From Lampris incognitus (lineage: Eukaryota; Chordata; Actinopteri; Lampriformes; Lampridae): DNA of 64,000 nucleotides. Below the pieces are notes generated by a model that did no database searches, had not been told where the DNA came from, and was given only the letters and a program-made list of their open reading frames with translations. The position numbers and the translations under genes are program-made. Of this stretch, positions 58,301 through 64,000 are shown one piece after another. The DNA lies in assembly GCF_029633865.1 (NCBI RefSeq), contig NC_079211.1, forward strand, positions 144,349,567 through 144,413,566. Reading direction: 5' to 3'. Numbering within the stretch: position 1 is the stretch's first letter; every line of letters starts with the position of its first letter.

Positions 58301-61300
58301 TCAGGAGCAGTTTTAAATCACACTCATAGCAAAAGCACCCAACTACAACAGGGTGTTTGAATTTTTACGATACATTCAGAAACATTTTAACGGTCCGACT
58401 CACTTGTCAATCATTTTTTTGAATTCCAAAACTCCTGCGATCAGCTTGGCGGCAAACCTGCGGGACGGACATTATCGGGTTATTGACAAAAGAGAGAGAT
58501 GCTGCGCGAATCCGTTAACTTGACAGCGGTGCCATGGCGCTCCGTCTCGGGTAAATGAAAAAGCCATTACTGCGGAGGGCGAGACATAATAAGCGTGTCT
58601 TGCAATTATAATGTCTTGCCCTATGTAATGAAGGCTTTTTAATTCACCTGAGACGGAGCGCCTTGGTACCGCTGGGGTGTTTTTTTTTTTTTTTCAATAC
58701 CCACATCTGCATTTCAAAGCAAGCACGGCTACGGCGTTGGGTGAACCGTCGAAAGTTACGGCGACAACCACAGGGAAACGTTATTTAATCCGGACAAATA
58801 AGGTCACACTGTGTGAGAGGCGAGAAATAACCCTTAACGTTAAGACCTCAAACAATGCAGGGCACTGGATTAGCTGGGGGGTATTTCTTCACGGGGCCAC
58901 ATTGTCCACTACATACTCCAGAACCACAGTAGTCAAAAAAACAAAAAACAAAAAGCCGAGCAATGCTCCAAGCAGCCAAAGGGCCTAAAATAGCCGGTGT
59001 AAGGAGGGATGTCTGTGTGAAAGGTCGGCCTGTGCTCCGGTGTACCGCAACACTTAAAGAAAATCAGCTGGGAGAATGACCTTCGTTAGCCCGTTCCTCT
59101 ACACAGACATGCCATGCTTTTAATTAGTGGTATGAGCAGAGCAAAGTAAAAAAGAGGTGTCAAGTATCACACGTTTCTACGTTTTGAATCTCGATTCTCT
59201 CTGAGTGCAGGCGTTCGCTCTGTAGCGTAAACGACCTTTTTCATAATGGCCGGTTTCACTTTGCACAGCGGTTTCCAGTCCGGTACCTGGTTGCTCACCT
59301 CATCTGTCCTTGGCGGTCGTGAAAATGCATGCGGGGCAGAACAACCCCGGGGCTCGTATAGACCGCCAGTGGCATACGAGAATCCAGATAGGCTGACTGC
59401 AACCACCATTCTGACAGCTACATGAAGAGAACAACAGCCAGAGAGCAGGCGATGATACGCCGGTTGGTATTTCTCCAGTCCCGGTTTATATATATTCAGA
59501 TGACACTGCAGACTTTGGTAGGCCACGTGGCTGCTAAGCAGGCTCAGATATGAGGCCGGCGCTTAATGGATATTAAAACAATTCCCTTATTTCCTCTGAG
59601 AGGCGGCCTATGCAGTATGTCGTCATGTAGTTAAAACTTCAAACTCTAAAAAAAAAGCCTTTGTAGGGTCTGGTCCCTCTATCAGCTACTGGACTGCTAC
59701 CTTATAAGAGCAAGTGTGTGTGACTGTGCAGCTACAGTTTAACAATGTACTTACCTTTTATGCGATTCATTTCTCACAGCTATACTCGTTACGGAGTGTC
59801 ACTGTTGTATGTTTGTGTGGAGAGTCTCTGCTACTCTTATCTCTGTAATGACGCTGCTTTCTGAGCCGGGTCGACTTTTGAAATAGGGACTATTGATCTC
59901 AGCGGGGCCAACAGGTTGTAAAAAGGCTAGATAAAATACAATAAATAAATATATATATATACCCAGTTTTCAGTCTTGTGACCCCGACGCTCCAGGCGTT
60001 TCTGGAGCCTCTCTCCCACGCCACCCTTGAGGAACTCCTCCACCAAGCCTTGTGTGTGCTCCAACTCCTCCTTGCTGACGATGGGCTCCAGCATGGCCAG
60101 GTAGCGCTCGCATGTCTGCTTCAGCGGAGGTACGGGTAGTTTAGGCAAACCCTCCTGATGCACCAGGGACCGCGCTGGGATCTGTGGCACTGGTCTGACC
60201 AGATGGCGTGGCCTCACCACGCCCGGCCGCAGCTGCAAAACATGTCAGTCGGACGAGTGGAGAAGACATATGTTGCGTTTTTTTTTGCTTTGCAATGCAT
60301 ACCGCCTAGTAGCCTGAATCATCAGCAGGGGGAGGGGGGAGGGGGAGTTATGTTATAACTACCCTGCAGTTTGACATCCGGGAACATCAAAATATAAAAA
60401 AATAAACAGTGCAGCCATGGCTGATATTCCCAGTGATGGGGATGTCGATTTGGACCATATGATTGACGCAGCCAGATTACACGAGAACAAGTCGTTACGT
60501 ATCAAATCAGAGAGAGAGGGGAGAGAGAGAGGGGGAGAGAGAGAGAGAGGGAGAGAGAGAGAGAGGGAGAGCGAGAGGGGGAGAGAGAGAGAGAGAGAGG
60601 CAGAGAGAGGGGGAGAGAGAGGCAGAGAGAGGGGGGAGAGAGAGGCAGAGAGGGGGAGAGAGAGAGGCAGAGAGAGGGGGGGAGAGAGAGAGGGGGGGGC
60701 GACCATATGAGAACACTCAGCATTAATGGGGGTTATGGTGTGCAGAAACAAAGCAGATTTTTCTGCTTTATAACAACACACAATGCGCCATCCGGAAGAT
60801 CAAGTCTATGGGAGTTGACAGCGGAGCAAGTCGGCTGAATCATTTCTTGCTTTCTTTCTTGTTTGTTTTTTTGTTTTGTTTTGTTTCTTGTTCGGACCAA
60901 CTGGCGTCCGCTCCGCCGGTTTATAAATAGAGACCTGACACACTCCATCAACCTTTGCAACGAAAGCTGAAACAAATAGGCGCGCGAGCCTGCACGCGCA
61001 CGCGCGCGAGCCTATATTGGCTCGTACACTCTGCGGGCCAAAGTTCATCCGTTCCTACGTGTAAACGACACTCGCCGTGTCGACGCCTCCGGTCACTAAA
61101 ATGTGCCGGCGTGAAAAGGCTCGTCCATATAAACGCTCTTGTTTTTTTAATTTAATTTTATTTTATTTTACCGCCGCCGCCCCTCTTTCCCTTCCTGTTT
61201 TAATATCTGGGATAGAAAGACGGCAGCGAAGCCCCGCCCCCTTCTCCTCCGCAGCGGCCGACATTATAACAGGCAAACGTGCTGCGCTTCTTCTTCTTCT

Positions 61301-61419
61301 TCTTCTGCTTCTTCTTTTATAAAAACAAACCAACAAACAAACAACAACAACAACGCACACAGGCAGACAAACAACCGGGGCGTCCTACTCACCGCCGCCC
61401 TGACCAACACGCCCAACAT
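55326..61419 (-). CDS. crat: Carnitine O-acetyltransferase, complete
   Basis: Fourteen coding exons: 61419-61393, 60232-59963, 59417-59299, 58457-58404, 58272-58107, 57964-57790, 57608-57430, 57267-57167, 57059-56940, 56847-56725, 56181-56046, 55946-55884, 55785-55648 and 55541-55326. They sum to 1887 bp (628 codons plus stop), in phase throughout; human CRAT has 626 residues. The enzyme transfers acetyl groups between CoA and carnitine. The catalytic His is in [10 protein letters not shown]; other conserved phrases are [52 protein letters not shown] and [11 protein letters not shown]. The N-terminus ([20 protein letters not shown]) is Arg-rich without acidic residues, as in a mitochondrial presequence. 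The C-terminus is AKQ, whereas human CRAT ends AKL, a peroxisomal signal. Exon 1 has only nine codons. Confidence 0.97.
56262..56687 (-). repeat. tRNA-derived SINE, family 1, copy 6, next to a crat donor
   Basis: Uninterrupted copy, sense with crat. Its head (rev-comp of CCACCCAGACGCCC) lies only 37 bases downstream of the donor of the exon 56847-56725. Box B (GGTTCGAATCCCC in reverse), conserved body, and a tail with T/C-runs at 56262-56285. Confidence 0.88.
58524..58674. repeat. 151-bp imperfect hairpin in a crat intron
   Basis: The outer arms start CAGCGGTGCCATGGCGCTCC on the left and, reverse-complemented, CAGCGGTACCAAGGCGCTCC on the right. Complementarity continues, with a few mismatches and small gaps, through AAAAAGCC and GGGCAAGACAT nearly to the centre. 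It could be a very short MITE or foldback element. It lies just upstream (minus sense) of the 58457-58404 exon. Confidence 0.6.
58675..59298. other. crat intron 3, upstream part
   Basis: About 620 bases between the hairpin at 58524-58674 and the exon 59417-59299. A T-run lies at 58680-58694; otherwise no repeat, exon or RNA gene was recognised. Confidence 0.5.
59418..59962. other. crat intron 2
   Basis: About 540 bases without recognised repeats or exons. No hidden exon is needed, because KTENW from the 59963 exon joins directly to [11 protein letters not shown] of the 59417 exon, as in human CRAT. Confidence 0.55.
60233..61392. other. crat intron 1 with (GA)n-type purine tract
   Basis: The intron contains a roughly 190-base purine tract of GAGAGAGGGG units at about 60503-60697, a CG-rich alternating purine-pyrimidine run near 60980-61010 (GCACGCGCACGCGCGCGAGC) and a (TTC)n run near 61288-61316. 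Ser/Leu- or Arg/Glu-rich open frames here are low-complexity artefacts. Confidence 0.7.
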
Positions 61420-61780
61420 GACCGTCTCGCCGGCGCCCTCTCAGGGTGTCGTTTGTCCCGGGGAACACAGCGCCGGAGACCTCCGCGCTGACATGTCTCA
61501 AGGACACAGCCGCGTCCAACGTGTCAGCCGGGCGACTGAGAGAACCGCCTCCGCCCCCTGCCGGACGCGCCGGGGTACGACAAGTAGAAGCGAGCCTTGC
61601 CGTCGCAAAAAGTCGCACGTCCACGGACGCGTTTGCGTTACGGTCGGCCCCCCCGTAGTGCGGAACCCCCCCCCTCCGCCCCGCACAGAATTACTCTTTA
61701 TTCGGGTAACAGGAATATGCGGGTCACTTTGAATACGTGCACGGCCAATAAGTCAGGCATATTTGTTTAAACGATGTCAG
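61420..61780 (-). promoter_or_regulatory. crat: Probable crat promoter region, between ier5l and crat
   Basis: GC-rich sequence with frequent CpG immediately upstream of the crat start codon and about 360 bases long before the ier5l polyadenylation signal. No TATA box was seen. The two genes are in tandem on the minus strand, so the crat promoter must lie in this short gap or overlap the ier5l 3' end. Confidence 0.45.
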
Positions 61781-61786
61781 TTTATT
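61781..61786 (-). terminator. ier5l: Candidate ier5l polyadenylation signal (AATAAA)
   Basis: AATAAA on the minus strand 538 bases after the ier5l stop codon; the 3' UTR between has (TTC)n and A-rich stretches. Confidence 0.5.
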
Positions 61787-62323
61787 GATGAAATAAAAAG
61801 CAGGCCCTGATATAAATAATACATTTTTTTTTGAAGTACAAAATTACTTGGGCGCGTTTGGCGCAGGAGGTTGTACAGTTCTTCGCTGACCACACGATGG
61901 CGCTCGTCCAACGTCCTCGACGGAGAAGCGGTTATAAATAACCGATTTTCTCAAGGAAATACAAATCAAACACAGGCTCCAATGTCTAATCGAATCGTTA
62001 TAAAGATAATATTTAAATGAGAGGTACATTCTTCTTCTTCTTCTTCTTCTTCTGTAGATTATAATTTTGTCTGAGAATAGCGTAAGAAATGAATGGGCGA
62101 TGTGCAAAAAAAAAAGTAATTCCAGACGAATACGACTACTCTATGCATCACATCTCAACAAAAAAAAGAAAAAAATTTTGTTTCTTTTTCACTGACAAGA
62201 GTAGAGAGGGAATTGCAGTCGTGTCATGGTTTTTATTTCAAAGGAGAAAAAAAAACAAAACAAATAAAAGAAATTATACAAAAATAAACCCCCCCACCCC
62301 ACCCCACCCCCCCACCCCACAAA

Positions 62324-63196
62324 TCAAAACGCCTCGATTGCTCTGGTCCATCCGCTGCCTGTTAACAATGTGTGTTTCAAGCAAATTGTCTGAGCGGCGA
62401 ATATCTGCTCAAGGTCCGTCTGCTGCCAGCTCATGAACTCGGATAGTCCCCCCGAACCCAGCACCGAGATCAGGTTGGAGATGTTCGTCGGGTCCAACTG
62501 TTCCGAGTCCGAGTGCGAGTCGTCGTCAGTCCTCATCCTTTTGCACGGCGCCGGCCCCAAGTCCGGCAAATAAAACTCTGGGTCGACGATGTGATAACTT
62601 GAGTCCAGCTTCCGCTTTTTGCTGTAAACCTGCGGCTGCTTCGGCGGCGCGCAACAGTCCGAGTGGAAGTATCCGTTGGTGACAGTGGTCACCACATGCG
62701 TGTCCAAGTCCAGCACAGTCTTCTGGTTGGCTTGCGTGTTCGGAACAGGTAACTCCCAGGGGGATTTCTCCGCGCAACTCCAACAGGCGTCCGACACCAT
62801 GAGGCTGGAGACGCCGGCTGGGAGCATGGCGCAGGAGGAGGCTTCTTGGTGCGCCGCCTCTGCGGACGCGCTGCCGGGCTGCTGGTGCGCTCCGCAGTGC
62901 CAGGAGTCCGACTCGACCGCGCCGAAGTTGCAGTAGAAGTCGTCGGCCAACTCGGCGAACCTGCCGCTCAGCTCCAGGCGCTCTTGCCTCTCGCAGACCG
63001 CGCTCGCATCCTCGTACTGGTGCGTCCTCTGCGCCGGCGTGAAGTTCTTGCTCATGTAAAACTGCCTGGCGTTTCGGAGTACGTAGGTTACCAGCAAGTT
63101 CTTGTGGAGCTTGATGCCGCCTCGCTGCGTCCTGGAGCTCTGGATTTTCCGCAAAGACATAGAGATCAGGTTCTGTGCGTCAAATGCACACTCCAT
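62324..63196 (-). CDS. ier5l: Immediate early response 5-like protein, complete single exon
   Basis: An intronless frame of 290 codons. The chosen start gives [20 protein letters not shown], matching the IER5/IER5L N-terminus ([20 protein letters not shown] and [10 protein letters not shown] follow). A basic segment YSKKRKLD in the middle fits a nuclear localisation signal. The C-terminus is conserved too: [16 protein letters not shown] and the final [12 protein letters not shown]5-family genes are intronless, serum- or stress-induced and nuclear, and IER5 regulates HSF1 through PP2A; the role of IER5L is less clear. Identity as ier5l rather than ier5 rests on the adjacent crat, as on human 9q34. 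A polyglutamine-rich stretch that I recall in the human protein is absent here. Confidence 0.93.
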   Translation of the reverse strand: MECAFDAQNLISMSLRKIQSSRTQRGGIKLHKNLLVTYVLRNARQFYMSKNFTPAQRTHQYEDASAVCERQERLELSGRFAELADDFYCNFGAVESDSWHCGAHQQPGSASAEAAHQEASSCAMLPAGVSSLMVSDACWSCAEKSPWELPVPNTQANQKTVLDLDTHVVTTVTNGYFHSDCCAPPKQPQVYSKKRKLDSSYHIVDPEFYLPDLGPAPCKRMRTDDDSHSDSEQLDPTNISNLISVLGSGGLSEFMSWQQTDLEQIFAAQTICLKHTLLTGSGWTRAIEAF

Positions 63197-64000
63197 CCTC
63201 AAACGGGCCGACCTTCTTCTCCCCTTATTCTGTCAAAACGGCTGTTTCCTCGCTGAAGAAATGTTTTACGCGTTTAAGCTGAGCTTTCCACTTGGTTCGC
63301 GCAGACAGTGCACATAGTGCTCCATGTCTTCCCAGTAAGGGCATGGATTTGCAACTCTCATCTTTCCTTGCCACGCCCTCGCACAGACGTCGTCCAATTG
63401 AAAGGAGGCGGTCCCTCTGTTATACGCAAATGTCACCACGAGCCTCATTCAGGATGCATGTAGGAGTGGGCATGCTGCATTTCACCAAACATTCTATAGG
63501 CTTTGCATCTCCTGGTGCACGCAATGTTTGTAGGACGTTGTTCAAATAGAGTAGAGTAGAGTAGAGTAGAGTAGAGTAGAGTAGAACAAACAAGCATGAC
63601 ACGACACGACACAACACCACACTTGAATTATAGGGGACAAATAGGTAATACAATTACGCTTCCCACAAAAGCAAACATGTTCAAAGACTTACATCCACCG
63701 GGACTTCTATGTGCACACATGTGCATGCCTGCCCTGGCGCAGGGCACTAACTATGATGTCATTAAGGACATCCGCTTATAATGAAAACATCGCCACTGCA
63801 CCTTGACCTGTCTGGGGTAAAAGCCTTTTGCCGAGAGGATATCTGTCATCCATGCCAAACATCTGTTTGTGTGTGTACATGAATGACATGGAGATGACTG
63901 AAATACTGCACACCTGGATATGATTTTGATTTCCTGCCAAATCGGTGAATCAGAACTGCAACCATTATTATGGTTATCATGTCCTGATAATAGGGGGCCG
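63197..64000. other. Region upstream of ier5l, right edge
   Basis: Holds the ier5l promoter side. Immediate-early regulatory elements such as a consensus CArG box were not found by eye. A CCAAT on the plus strand is at 63394-63398. A (GAGTA)n microsatellite of about seven units is at 63548-63585. No other gene is seen to the right edge. Confidence 0.5.
63548..63585. repeat. (GAGTA)n microsatellite
   Basis: About seven perfect pentamer units, followed by a short ACACGACACGAC-like run (63599-63615). Confidence 0.9.

Noticed and set aside
60359-60781. Ser/Leu- and Arg/Glu-rich open frames
   Set aside because: Low-complexity purine tract; no conserved domain.
1-64000. Retroviral, LTR or Polinton remnants
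   Set aside because: No paired LTRs and no gag, pol, env or capsid-like frames were recognised by eye; only DNA transposons, SINEs and a probable LINE end were seen.

Overview
The window is a piece of a ray-finned (teleost) fish nuclear chromosome. It has split genes with GT-AG introns, dense CA/TA/CT microsatellites, tRNA-derived SINEs, many small non-autonomous DNA transposons and one Tc1-like transposon with an open transposase frame. The genes are orthologues of genes on human chromosome 9q34. No bacterial or phage-type feature and no recognisable retrovirus, LTR element or Polinton was seen.

Layout, left to right: (1) 5136-10772, minus: the first four coding exons of a hemicentin (hmcn2-like), which runs off the left edge; its introns are packed with nested repeats. 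(2) 14804-26134, minus: a complete 7-exon ncs1 (190 codons) whose exons fit in phase without gaps. (3) About 26.2-29.3 kb: a probable ncs1 leader region with a 236-249 bp tandem repeat and a CpG-rich block. (4) 33266-54702, plus: adamts13, with 27 phase-consistent exons from the furin site to the stop, plus a likely signal-peptide exon; one short propeptide exon is not found. A Tc1-like element with a DD38E transposase lies in one intron. (5) 55326-61419, minus: a complete 14-exon crat (628 codons), convergent with adamts13. (6) 62324-63196, minus: single-exon ier5l, just upstream of crat.

The genes do not form one pathway. Hemicentin is an extracellular-matrix protein, NCS1 a myristoylated calcium sensor, ADAMTS13 the secreted von Willebrand factor-cleaving protease, CRAT the mitochondrial/peroxisomal carnitine acetyltransferase, and IER5L an immediate-early nuclear protein. 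What links them is conserved synteny.

The most notable points are the DD38E Tc1 element, a crat C-terminus (AKQ) that lacks the peroxisomal signal of the human enzyme, repeated insertion of small DNA transposons into SINEs with readable target-site duplications, a two-copy MITE family apparently flanked by CCTGG both times, and several long perfect or near-perfect hairpins. Exon boundaries were worked out by hand from reading frame, GT/AG sites and remembered family sequences; no alignment program was run.
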